From Streptomyces sp. V1I1 (GTDB lineage Bacteria > Actinomycetota > Actinomycetes > Streptomycetales > Streptomycetaceae), in NCBI RefSeq assembly GCF_030817355.1, contig NZ_JAUSZH010000001.1, positions 6,324,501-6,388,500 on the forward strand: 64,000 nucleotides of DNA. The letters are read 5' to 3'. Each line of letters starts with the position of its first letter. Within the stretch, counting starts at the first letter, position 1. Position numbers and translations under genes: made by a program. The notes below the pieces were generated by a model, which was not told the origin of the DNA, did not search any database, and saw only the letters and a program-made list of their open reading frames with translations. Positions 16,393 to 24,114 of the stretch are shown here, one piece after another.

Positions 16393-17826
16393 ATGCGCCG
16401 AGCAAAGATCGTCTGCACCCTGGGGCCCGCCACCGACTCATACGACCAGATCAAGGCACTGGTCGAAGCCGGAATGGACGTCGCCCGCTTCAACCTCAGC
16501 CACGGCACCTACGCCGAGCACGAGGAGCGCTACCAGCGCGTACGCAAAGCATCCGACGAAACAGGCCGCAGCGTCGGTATCCTCGCCGACCTTCAAGGTC
16601 CGAAGATTCGCCTCGGACGCTTCCGTGAAGGTCCCGTACTGCTTGAACGCGGCGATGAATTCACCATCACCGTCGAGGAGACGGAAGGCGACCGCCACAC
16701 CTGCGGCACCACCTACCAGGGCCTCGCGGGCGATGTCACCACCGGTGAGCGCATCCTCGTCGACGACGGCAAGGTCGCCCTCGAAGTGACCGCGGTGGAC
16801 GGCCCCCGGGTCCACACCACCGTCGTCGAAGGCGGCATGGTCTCCGACCACAAGGGCCTCAACCTCCCCGGCGTCGCAGTCTCCGTCCCAGCCCTCTCCG
16901 AGAAGGACATCGAGGACCTCCGCTGGGCGCTGCGCATCGGGGCCGACATCATCGCGCTCTCCTTCGTACGCAGCGGACGCGACATCGACGACGTCCACCG
17001 GATCATGGAGGAGGAGGGCCGCCGCCTCCCCGTCATCGCAAAGGTGGAGAAGCCGCAGGCCGTCGAGAACATCGACGACATCGTGGCCGCCTTCGACGGC
17101 ATCATGGTCGCCCGCGGCGACCTCGGCGTCGAAATGCCACTGGAGCAGGTGCCGATCGTCCAGAAGCGCGCGATCAAGCTCGCCAAGCGCAACGCCAAGC
17201 CGGTCATCGTCGCCACCCAGATGCTCGACTCGATGATCGACAACTCCCGCCCCACACGCGCCGAGGCGTCCGACGTCGCCAACGCCGTCATCGACGGCAC
17301 CGACGCCGTGATGCTCTCCGGCGAGACCAGCGTCGGCAAGTACCCGGTCGAGACGGTGAAGACGATGAGCCGCATCGTCGAGGCGGCCGAGGAAGACGTC
17401 CTCGCCAAGGGCCTGCCCCCGCTGACCGAACGCAACAAGCCCCGCACCCAGGGCGGCGCCGTGGCCCGCGCGGCCGCGGAGATGGGCGACTTCCTGGGCG
17501 CGAAGTTCCTGGTCGCCTTCACCCAGTCCGGCGACACGGTCAGGCGCCTCTCCCGCTACCGCTCACCGATCCCGCTGCTCGCCTTCACCCCGGACGCGGC
17601 CACCCGCTCCCAGCTCAATCTCACCTGGGGCGTGGAGACCTTCCTCGGCCCGCGTGTCGACTCCACGGACGCGATGGTCGCTCAGGTCGACGAGGAGCTG
17701 CTGAAGATCGGCCGCTGCGAGAAGGGTGACATCGTCGTGATCACGGCGGGCTCGCCGCCCGGCGTCCCGGGCTCGACGAACCTGGTGCGCGTCCACCACA
17801 TCGGCGAGGACGACAGCCCCAAGTAG
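16393..17826 (+). CDS. pyk: pyruvate kinase
   Basis: 477 aa. Transfers phosphate from phosphoenolpyruvate to ADP in the last step of glycolysis. The N-terminal barrel begins RRAKIVCTLGPATDSYDQI and MDVARFNLSHGTY; the short B domain follows near residues 75-170; the catalytic signature is PVIAKVEKPQAVENIDDI with the essential Lys; MVARGDLGVEMP binds the divalent metal; KPVIVATQMLDSMI and VMLSGETSVGKYPVE complete the site. The C-terminal allosteric domain is present. It is a full-length chromosomal housekeeping enzyme, convergent with the HTH/LAGLIDADG gene after a 29-base gap. Confidence 0.97.
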   Translation: MRRAKIVCTLGPATDSYDQIKALVEAGMDVARFNLSHGTYAEHEERYQRVRKASDETGRSVGILADLQGPKIRLGRFREGPVLLERGDEFTITVEETEGDRHTCGTTYQGLAGDVTTGERILVDDGKVALEVTAVDGPRVHTTVVEGGMVSDHKGLNLPGVAVSVPALSEKDIEDLRWALRIGADIIALSFVRSGRDIDDVHRIMEEEGRRLPVIAKVEKPQAVENIDDIVAAFDGIMVARGDLGVEMPLEQVPIVQKRAIKLAKRNAKPVIVATQMLDSMIDNSRPTRAEASDVANAVIDGTDAVMLSGETSVGKYPVETVKTMSRIVEAAEEDVLAKGLPPLTERNKPRTQGGAVARAAAEMGDFLGAKFLVAFTQSGDTVRRLSRYRSPIPLLAFTPDAATRSQLNLTWGVETFLGPRVDSTDAMVAQVDEELLKIGRCEKGDIVVITAGSPPGVPGSTNLVRVHHIGEDDSPK

Positions 17827-17855
17827 GCGGCGGGACGGGCTGTCGGGCTGGGGGA

Positions 17856-18620
17856 TCAGTACTTCGGCCCGACGTACAGATCCATGAGAGCGACGGACGC
17901 GCGCTTGGCGACGGAGATGTTCTTCGGGTTGGCCTGCTTCCACTCGACGCCAACGTTGTCGAGAGCCTCGGTGTAGAGCTGCCGGATGTCGTCCGAGACG
18001 TTGGTGAAGAAGTACCGCGGGTACTCGTAGCGTTTCTGTGCGCCGTTGACGAGGCGGGTGGTCCAGTTCGTGATCCGACAGCCGTCGGAGTGGACCAGAC
18101 CGCGGATGAACTCCCAAGGGTGCCCGTCAACGATCTCCTGCTGCCAAGGTTCAAGCGCGATCTTCCGGTCGTGCTTCTTGCCCGGCCCGTGCTGGGGGAA
18201 TAGGCATGGCCAGTGCCTGCCATAGCTCGTGACCATCGCACAGCCCTGCTTCTGCAGAATGTAAACACTGCCCTCCGGGCGGACCGCCAAGATGGCGGAC
18301 CGGCAGCTGTCGATCAGCCCGGGCCACGCGTCGGCGCACGCGATCCGCAGGTGGTATCCGCCGCGTGGGTGGGCGCTGATGCAACCATCGCCGAGGTAGA
18401 GGCCCAGGAGATAGGAGTACGCGGGGGCATCGTCAGGAAGTCCGCGATCGGGCAGGCATCTGGGACACGGTGGGGCTTGCATGCGTGGCAGGGGATCGAT
18501 CCGCGTCCGCCACTCGCGGATTGCGGCGCGCGATATTCCGGTCTGCTTGCTTACCGAGTTCAGGCTGCGCCCTTGGGTGACGAGCGTCAGGGCTCGCTTG
18601 CGCGTATCCGGGTCGTACAT
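17856..18620 (-). CDS. HTH + LAGLIDADG-domain protein (homing endonuclease-like, WhiA-related)
   Basis: 254 aa. An N-terminal helix-turn-helix (residues 8-40: LTLVTQGRSLNSVSKQTGIS, then REWRTR) is followed by a CPRC pair (52-55) that may form a small zinc knuckle. Two LAGLIDADG dodecapeptides follow: LLGLYLGDG (71-79) and FIRGLVHSDG (171-180). Each keeps the acidic residue that coordinates metal in homing endonucleases. The gene is free-standing, with no intron or intein around it, and lies about 110 bases from an atypical tRNA on the same strand. It may cut DNA, or bind it without cutting as WhiA does. Codon use is less GC-biased than in pyk, hinting at transfer. A perfect palindrome lies 59 bases before its start. 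Confidence 0.7.
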   Translation of the reverse strand: MYDPDTRKRALTLVTQGRSLNSVSKQTGISRAAIREWRTRIDPLPRMQAPPCPRCLPDRGLPDDAPAYSYLLGLYLGDGCISAHPRGGYHLRIACADAWPGLIDSCRSAILAVRPEGSVYILQKQGCAMVTSYGRHWPCLFPQHGPGKKHDRKIALEPWQQEIVDGHPWEFIRGLVHSDGCRITNWTTRLVNGAQKRYEYPRYFFTNVSDDIRQLYTEALDNVGVEWKQANPKNISVAKRASVALMDLYVGPKY

Positions 18621-18678
18621 GCGAACGAGCCTGGCTGGATCTTCAGGGCCCGGGAGCGGAACGGTGAAACGATCACAC

Positions 18679-18690
18679 GTTCACGTGAAC
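18679..18690. promoter_or_regulatory. 12-bp perfect palindrome upstream of the HTH/LAGLIDADG gene
   Basis: GTTCACGTGAAC reads identically on both strands and lies between the tRNA-like gene and the HTH protein gene. A HTH protein encoded next door could bind it; this is inference. Confidence 0.45.
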
Positions 18691-18729
18691 TTCAACTATT
18701 CCGACGTGACCTTGGAACCGAAGGAAAAG

Positions 18730-18804
18730 TGCCCCGGGTCGGACTCGAACCGACACTGTATGGGTTTTGAATCCATTGCCTGCTGCCAATTGGGCTACCG
18801 GGGC
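18730..18804 (-). tRNA. atypical tRNA, anticodon CAA (nominally Leu), short variable loop
   Basis: On the minus strand a 7-bp acceptor stem (GCCCCGG with CCGGGGC) is complete. The D arm reads GCCCAATTGGCAGCAGGC, the anticodon loop TTCAAAA gives anticodon CAA, and the T arm is GTCGG-TTCGAGT-CCGAC. The discriminator is A and no CCA is encoded. The variable loop is only 5 bases (ACAGT), whereas bacterial leucine tRNAs normally have a long variable arm. The last anticodon-stem pair is an A-C mismatch. The total is 75 bases. It could be a phage-type or degenerate tRNA; charging identity is uncertain. Confidence 0.75.
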
Positions 18805-18902
18805 TCGCAGAATCAAAGGATGCCCCCGACCTGCTGCAGCACCACCTTACCGCAGCTGGGTAGGCTCTTGGGAGCTGTGCCTGCCCTGAACGAGGAGCTC
18901 CC

Positions 18903-19556
18903 GTGACCGCCCCCGACTCGCCCCAGCCCGTCGCCGACGACGACAAGTCGCATGTCCCTCCGCTGACGACCCGCGTCGTGATCGCCGAGGACGAGGCCCT
19001 CATCCGTCTCGACCTCAAAGAGATGCTGGAGGAAGAGGGCTACGCGGTCGTCGGCGAGGCCGGAGACGGGCAGCGAGCCATCGAGCTGGCCCGGGAGCAC
19101 CGGCCCGATCTGGTGATTCTGGATGTGAAGATGCCCGTCCTGGACGGGATTTCCGCGGCCGAGAAGATCGCCGAGGAGTCCATCGCCCCCGTCCTGATGC
19201 TCACCGCGTTCTCGCAGCGCGATCTCGTCGAGCGGGCTCGGGACGCCGGGGCCATGGCGTATCTGGTGAAGCCGTTCAGCAAGAGTGATGTGGTGCCGGC
19301 CATCGAGATGGCGGTGTCCCGGTTCACCGAGCTGAAGGCTCTGGAGCAGGAGGTCGCCGACCTTTCGCAGCGGCTGGAGACGCGCAAGCTCGTGGACCGT
19401 GCGAAGAGCGTTCTGCAGACGCAGTACGGGCTGACGGAGCCGGCCGCGTTCCGCTGGATCCAGAAGACGTCGATGGACCGGCGGCTGTCGATGCAGCAGG
19501 TCGCCGAGGCGGTCATCGAGGACGCCGAGGAGAAGAAGGCCGCGAAGGACCAGTAG
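18903..19556 (+). CDS. ANTAR-domain response regulator (PdtaR-like)
   Basis: 217 aa. The receiver domain (residues about 23-140) has the acidic pair in IAEDEALIRLDL, the phospho-acceptor Asp in LVILDVKMP, the Thr of MLTAF and the Lys of LVKPF. The C-terminal ANTAR domain (LVDRAKSVLQTQYGLTEPAAFRWIQKTSMDRR) binds RNA in this family and causes antitermination at paired hairpins. It matches mycobacterial PdtaR and S. coelicolor SCO2013 in both domain layout and neighbourhood. The GTG at 18903 is preceded by GAGGAG. A cognate kinase is not encoded in the window. A very strong terminator follows. Confidence 0.93.
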   Translation: MTAPDSPQPVADDDKSHVPPLTTRVVIAEDEALIRLDLKEMLEEEGYAVVGEAGDGQRAIELAREHRPDLVILDVKMPVLDGISAAEKIAEESIAPVLMLTAFSQRDLVERARDAGAMAYLVKPFSKSDVVPAIEMAVSRFTELKALEQEVADLSQRLETRKLVDRAKSVLQTQYGLTEPAAFRWIQKTSMDRRLSMQQVAEAVIEDAEEKKAAKDQ

Positions 19557-19567
19557 GGCATACGGAG

Positions 19568-19615
19568 ATACGGAGAGGCCCGCACCCCGAGCTCGGGGTG
19601 CGGGCCTCTCCGTAT
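19568..19615. terminator. 48-bp perfect palindrome, bidirectional terminator
   Basis: Bases 19568-19591 are the exact reverse complement of 19592-19615, giving a 24-bp hairpin with no interruption between the regulator gene and the convergent livF. It is the strongest terminator in the window. Confidence 0.9.
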
Positions 19616-19624
19616 GCGTACGGC

Positions 19625-20341
19625 TCAGTCCTCGCCGAGGTAGGCCTTGCGGACCGAGTCGTCGTGGAGCAGGTCCTGGCCCGTGCCGGAGAGCACGATA
19701 TTGCCGATCTCCATGACATGGCCCTGGTCGGCGAGCGACAGCGCGGCCTGGGCGTTCTGCTCGACGAGCAGAATGGTGGTGCCCTGGGCCTTGAGCTCGA
19801 CGATCGTCGCCATGATCTTCTGCATCATGATCGGAGAGAGACCCATGGAGGGCTCGTCGAGCATGAGCAGCTTGGGCTGGGACATCAGCGCGCGCCCCAT
19901 GGCGAGCATCTGCTGCTCGCCGCCGGAGAGCGTGCCTGCGGCCTGCTTGCGACGCTCACCCAGGATGGGGAAGAGGTCGTAGGCGCGCTGGATGTCCTTC
20001 TCGATTCCGGCCTTGTCGCTGCGGAGGAAGGCGCCGAGCCGCAGGTTGTCCTCGATCGTCATGCGCGGGAAGATGTGCCGCCCCTCGGGGGAGTGGGCGA
20101 GTCCGAGCGAGACGATCTGGTGGGCCGGGGTCTTCTTCAACGACTTGCCGTTGAACTTGATCTGGCCGCCGACAGGCTTGAGAAGGCCTGAGAGGGTGCG
20201 CAGCGTGGTCGTCTTGCCGGCACCGTTGGTGCCGATGAGGGTGACGACCTCGCCGGCTTCGACGCTGAACGAGATGCCCTTGACGGCCTCGATCTTGCCG
20301 TAGGCGACGCGCAGGTCCTCGACTTCGAGAAGTGCGGTCAT
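19625..20341 (-). CDS. livF: branched-chain amino acid ABC transporter ATPase LivF
   Basis: 238 aa. One of two ATPases that drive import of leucine, isoleucine and valine. Walker A is GTNGAGKTT, the ABC signature LSGGEQQMLAMGRALM, and Walker B LLMLDEPSMGLSP, with the H-loop replaced in the usual Liv manner by EQN. ATG 20341 overlaps the stop of livG (ATGA), so translation is coupled. Earlier in-frame codons would add an Arg-rich stretch that is a shadow of livG. Last gene of the livKHMGF operon. Confidence 0.95.
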   Translation of the reverse strand: MTALLEVEDLRVAYGKIEAVKGISFSVEAGEVVTLIGTNGAGKTTTLRTLSGLLKPVGGQIKFNGKSLKKTPAHQIVSLGLAHSPEGRHIFPRMTIEDNLRLGAFLRSDKAGIEKDIQRAYDLFPILGERRKQAAGTLSGGEQQMLAMGRALMSQPKLLMLDEPSMGLSPIMMQKIMATIVELKAQGTTILLVEQNAQAALSLADQGHVMEIGNIVLSGTGQDLLHDDSVRKAYLGED

Positions 20342-21252
20342 CAGTCGTTCTCCTTGCTGGCGGACTCGGCGGGTCCGGTGGACCCGGCTGCGCCGGTTTC
20401 GGCCGCTTCCACTTCGGCCGCTTCTTCGTCGCCGGGGGCGCCTTCGAAGGGCTCGCCGAGGTAGGCGGCGATGACGCGCTCGTCGCCCTGGACGGTCTCG
20501 CTGTCGCCTTCGACGAGCTTCTCGCCCTGGACGAGAACCGCGACGCGGTCGCACAGGTTGAAGATGAAGCGCATGTCGTGCTCGATGACGAGGACGGCGA
20601 TGCCCATGTCCCGGATGGCGAAGACGAGTTCTTCAGTGGCCCGCGTCTCCTGCGGGTTCATGCCGGCCGTCGGCTCGTCGAGGAGCAGCAGGCCGGGGTC
20701 GCTGGCGAGTGCGCGCGCGATTTCGAGCTTGCGCTGTTCGCCGTACGGGAGGTTGCGGGAGAGGTGTTCCGCCTTGCCCGCGAGGCCGATGAACTCGAGG
20801 AGTTCCATGGCCCGTGCCCGGGACTTGGCTTCGGCCTTGTGGAAGCCGGGGCCGCGCAGGAGGGCGGACCAGAGGCCTTCATTGGTACGGGTGTGGCGGC
20901 CGACGAGCACATTTTCCAGAACGGTCATGTTGCCGAAGAGGCGGATGTTCTGGAAGGTTCGCGCGACGCCCGCCGCCGTGACCTTGAAGGACTTGGCGGG
21001 GAGGACGGTGCCCTTGTAGCGGACCTCGCCCTCGGTGGGGATGTAGAGACCGGTGAGGCAGTTGAAGAAGGTGGTCTTCCCCGCGCCGTTGGGGCCGATG
21101 AGGCCGACGATCTCGCCGCTGTTGACGGTGAGGTCGACCGAGCGTACGGCGGTGAGGCCGCCGAACCGCATGGTGACGCCGCGGGCGTCGAGGACCGTCT
21201 CGCCGGGCGCGGTGGCCGGGGCGGTGCCCTTCGTGGTGGTGTCGGTGGTCAT
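20341..21252 (-). CDS. livG: branched-chain amino acid ABC transporter ATPase LivG
   Basis: 303 aa, longer than the usual 255-260. Walker A is GPNGAGKTTFFN, the signature motif LPYGEQRKLEIARALA (typical LivG deviation from LSGGQ), Walker B LLLLDEPTAGMNP, and the H-loop VIEHDM. The N-terminal 18 residues (Thr-rich) and the C-terminal 40 (Glu-Ala-rich, AAEVEAAETGAAG) are extensions beyond the core fold. It lies between livM (4-base gap) and livF (overlap), so the set is one transcription unit. Confidence 0.95.
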   Translation of the reverse strand: MTTDTTTKGTAPATAPGETVLDARGVTMRFGGLTAVRSVDLTVNSGEIVGLIGPNGAGKTTFFNCLTGLYIPTEGEVRYKGTVLPAKSFKVTAAGVARTFQNIRLFGNMTVLENVLVGRHTRTNEGLWSALLRGPGFHKAEAKSRARAMELLEFIGLAGKAEHLSRNLPYGEQRKLEIARALASDPGLLLLDEPTAGMNPQETRATEELVFAIRDMGIAVLVIEHDMRFIFNLCDRVAVLVQGEKLVEGDSETVQGDERVIAAYLGEPFEGAPGDEEAAEVEAAETGAAGSTGPAESASKEND

Positions 21253-21255
21253 GGA

Positions 21256-23091
21256 TCAGGCCCCTGTCTTGCTGAGGACTGCGGGCGCTTCCGCGGATTC
21301 GTGGAACTCGAGCTGGCGGCGCCGGTTGGGGATGAGTCCCTCGGGCCTGAAGCGCATCAGCAGTACGAGCGCGAGGCCGAAGGCGAGGAGCTGGTAGTCG
21401 CCGAGGAACTGCAGCTTGGCCGGGATCAGGTAGAGCAGCGCGGCGCCGACGAGCGGTCCGCTGATGGTGCCCATGCCGCCGAGGACGACCGCGGCCAGCA
21501 GGAAGGCCGAGTTCGGCGGGACGACGTGGGCGAACTGGTACTGCTCCGGCGTCACGGTGTAGGTGACGTGGGCCTGGACCGTACCGGCGAGGCCGGCCAG
21601 GGTCGCACCGAGGGCGAACGCGATGAGCTTGACCCGGAAGCCGTTGATGCCCATGGCGAGCGCCGCGGTCTCGTCCTCGCGGATCGCGATCCAGGCGCGG
21701 CCGATGCGGGAGTCTCCGCTGCGGCGGAAGACCACCACGACGATCAGGGTGATCAGCAGCATCAGGAAGAAGTAGTTCGCGAACCGGCCGATGGTGATGC
21801 CGAAGATGCTGTGCTCGAGTCCGAAGTCGAAGCCGAACATCTGCAGGTTCGGGATCGACGAGATGCCGTTGGACCCGTTGGTGATGTCAGGGCCGGAGGT
21901 GCCGTCGAGGTTGTTGACGGTGATCCGGAAGATCTCACCGAAGCCGAGCGTCACGATCGCGAGGTAGTCGCCGCGCAGTCGCAGGGTCGGGGCGCCGATC
22001 AGGACGCCGAAGACCATGGACGCGGTGGCGCCGACGAGGACCGCCCCCCAGAAGGGGAGGTGGATGTCGAACGGCGAGGACGGCGATCCGGAGACCATGG
22101 CCGCGGCGTATGCGCCGACGCCGAGGAAGGCGACGTAACCGAGGTCGAGGAGTCCGGCGAGGCCGACGACGATGTTCAGACCGAGGGCGACGGTGGCGAA
22201 GATCAGGATGTAGACGCCGATGGTCGCGTACTGGTCGTCGGACTGGGTGAAGGGGAAGGCCGCGGCGGCGGCGAACGCGCCGGCCATCGTCACGTTGCGG
22301 TGCTTGGCCGTGATCGCGGACACCCGTCCGACCAGGCCGGACTTGAAGAGCGCGGCGAACCCGAAACCGGCGGTGATGAGGAAGCCGATGAAGAGCTCGT
22401 CGTACTCGGTGCCGATGCCGTACGTGAAGACGACCAGGCCGAAGCTGAGCGCCGCGACGATGATCAGGATCTCGACGTAGGAGGGCAGCTTGCGGGCGGG
22501 TGCCGCGGTGCCGCTGGCGAAGGCCGCCTTGAACGTGGTGAAGGAGCCGCGGGCGTTGTGCCTGAACTGGTCCCAGCCGGTGTCATCGGGGTCTGCCGGG
22601 TCGGGCGCGGGGCGCTCGAAGGGCAGCCCGAGGGCGCCGATGAGGGCGACCAGGGTGGCGATTCCCGCGACGTACCCACCGGGCTCGAGGTTGGCGAGGC
22701 CGCCGAGCTCGTAGCTGATGGCGATCAGGGTGAACCAGGTGGTGGCAAAGGCGCCGAGGGCGGAGAGCCTGATGGAGCTGTCGGCACCGGCGGGAGCGAG
22801 CCACTTCAGGCCCTTGACGCCGTACGAGGAGAGTCCGAACAGGGTGGTCAGGGCGCCCGCGATGAGGACGAGCCACTGGAGTCCGCCGGGGTAGCCGTAG
22901 ACGGTGAGGTCACCGGGGAAGGCGGCCGTCCAGGTCCAGGCGAGGAACGCGGAGATGACGGTGAGTGCGCCGCCTCCGGTCGCGACGGCGCGCGCGATGT
23001 TCGGCGGGAGGGAGATGAGGCCCGTCTGAGCGCTGTCGGCCGGGGTCCGCGGGGTTCCCGCGGTGGGGGTCTGTGTCGTCATCGGTGTCAC
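21256..23091 (-). CDS. livM: branched-chain amino acid ABC transporter permease LivM, extended
   Basis: 611 aa, against about 320-420 for usual LivM. The C-terminal 330 residues are the conventional permease, with LGLNIVVGLAGLLDLGYVAFLGVGAYAAA near residue 320 and the ATPase-coupling region GRAWIAIREDETAALAMGIN. The first 280 residues carry several additional hydrophobic segments (for example TVISAFLAWTWTAAFP and ILIIVAALSFGLVVFTYGIG), so the protein is predicted to have more membrane spans than usual. The GTG at 23091 overlaps the livH stop; ATG 23082 is the alternative. The extension is seen in Streptomyces Liv systems, as I recall, but its role is unknown. Confidence 0.9.
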   Translation of the reverse strand: MTPMTTQTPTAGTPRTPADSAQTGLISLPPNIARAVATGGGALTVISAFLAWTWTAAFPGDLTVYGYPGGLQWLVLIAGALTTLFGLSSYGVKGLKWLAPAGADSSIRLSALGAFATTWFTLIAISYELGGLANLEPGGYVAGIATLVALIGALGLPFERPAPDPADPDDTGWDQFRHNARGSFTTFKAAFASGTAAPARKLPSYVEILIIVAALSFGLVVFTYGIGTEYDELFIGFLITAGFGFAALFKSGLVGRVSAITAKHRNVTMAGAFAAAAAFPFTQSDDQYATIGVYILIFATVALGLNIVVGLAGLLDLGYVAFLGVGAYAAAMVSGSPSSPFDIHLPFWGAVLVGATASMVFGVLIGAPTLRLRGDYLAIVTLGFGEIFRITVNNLDGTSGPDITNGSNGISSIPNLQMFGFDFGLEHSIFGITIGRFANYFFLMLLITLIVVVVFRRSGDSRIGRAWIAIREDETAALAMGINGFRVKLIAFALGATLAGLAGTVQAHVTYTVTPEQYQFAHVVPPNSAFLLAAVVLGGMGTISGPLVGAALLYLIPAKLQFLGDYQLLAFGLALVLLMRFRPEGLIPNRRRQLEFHESAEAPAVLSKTGA

Positions 23092-24017
23092 GCCCTGTCC
23101 GCGACGCGCTCGCCGAGGAGGCCTTGTGGCCTGACGAGGAGCACGACGATGAGAAGTACGAAGGCCCAGACGTCGGCCCAGGACTGGCCGCCGAGCTGCT
23201 GCATGCCGGGGATGTCGTTGATGTAGGCCGTGGCCATGGTTTCGGCGATGCCCAGGGCGAGACCGCCCAGCATGGCGCCGTAGATGTTGCCGATGCCGCC
23301 GAGGACGGCTGCGGTGAACGCCTTGAGGCCGAGGATGAAGCCCATGCGGAAGTTCACTTCGCCGTACTTGAGGCCGTACGCGACGGCTCCGACGGCGGCG
23401 AACGCGGCGCCGAGGGCGAACGCGACCACGATGATGCGGTCGGTGTTGATGCCCATGAGCTTGGCCGTGTCCGGATCCTGGGCGGTGGCCTGCATACCGC
23501 GTCCGGTGCGGGTCTTCATGACGAAGAACGCGAGGATCGCCATGCAGATGGGAGCGGCGATCAGCAGGAAGATGTCACCGGTCTGGATGGTGACGCTGCC
23601 GAGGTGGAAGGGGCCACCGGGGATTTCGGGGAAGGTGCGGGAGGACTTCGCCTCGGGGTACCAGGCCCACACCGCCTGCTGGAGAGCCAGGGAGAGGCCG
23701 ATGGCGGTGATGAGTGGGGCGAGGCGGGGTGCGGTGCGCAGTGGCCGGTACGCGAAGCGTTCCGCGCCGACCGCGATGGTGGTGGCGACGATGATCGCGC
23801 CGACCAGCATGAGTGGCAGGGCCAGCCACATGGTGGTGCCGGTGGGAAGGATGAGCCAGACCGTGAGGGCCCCGAACCCTCCGGTCATGAAGATCTCGCC
23901 ATGGGCGAAGTTGATGAGCTGGACAATGCCATAAACCATCGTGTAGCCGATGGCGACGAGCCCGTACATGGATCCCAGTAGCAGGCCGTTGACCAGCTGT
24001 TGCGGCAGTTCGTGCAC
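23088..24017 (-). CDS. livH: branched-chain amino acid ABC transporter permease LivH
   Basis: 309 aa. Membrane permease with about eight hydrophobic segments. Family signatures are NGLLLGSMYGLVAIGYTMVYGIVQLINFAHGE at the N-terminus and GRGMQATAQDPDTAKLMGIN, the cytoplasmic loop that contacts the ATPases. GTG 24017 is chosen because GGAGG precedes it by 7 bases; the frame extends to 24092 but that stretch overlaps an intercistronic hairpin. It follows livK after 97 bases. Confidence 0.95.
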   Translation of the reverse strand: MHELPQQLVNGLLLGSMYGLVAIGYTMVYGIVQLINFAHGEIFMTGGFGALTVWLILPTGTTMWLALPLMLVGAIIVATTIAVGAERFAYRPLRTAPRLAPLITAIGLSLALQQAVWAWYPEAKSSRTFPEIPGGPFHLGSVTIQTGDIFLLIAAPICMAILAFFVMKTRTGRGMQATAQDPDTAKLMGINTDRIIVVAFALGAAFAAVGAVAYGLKYGEVNFRMGFILGLKAFTAAVLGGIGNIYGAMLGGLALGIAETMATAYINDIPGMQQLGGQSWADVWAFVLLIVVLLVRPQGLLGERVADRA

Positions 24018-24051
24018 CGCAGGTCCTCCGAGTCTTTCGACGGATATGACA

Positions 24052-24089
24052 CCGCGCGGGGCGCTGGTTTTGCGGCGCGCCCCGCGCGG
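24052..24089 (-). promoter_or_regulatory. intercistronic hairpin between livK and livH
   Basis: A 13-bp perfect stem (24052-24064 with 24077-24089) and 12-base loop lie in the livK-livH gap. In importer operons such hairpins commonly stabilise or partially terminate the binding-protein transcript, letting LivK be made in excess. That role here is inference. Confidence 0.7.
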
Positions 24090-24114
24090 CATATGAGGTG
24101 TTACGGACTGAGGA

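Noticed and set aside
20344-23226. Long plus-strand reading frames opposite the liv genes
   Set aside because: They are antisense shadows with acidic, Gly-rich, low-complexity composition, while the minus-strand liv genes have clear family motifs.
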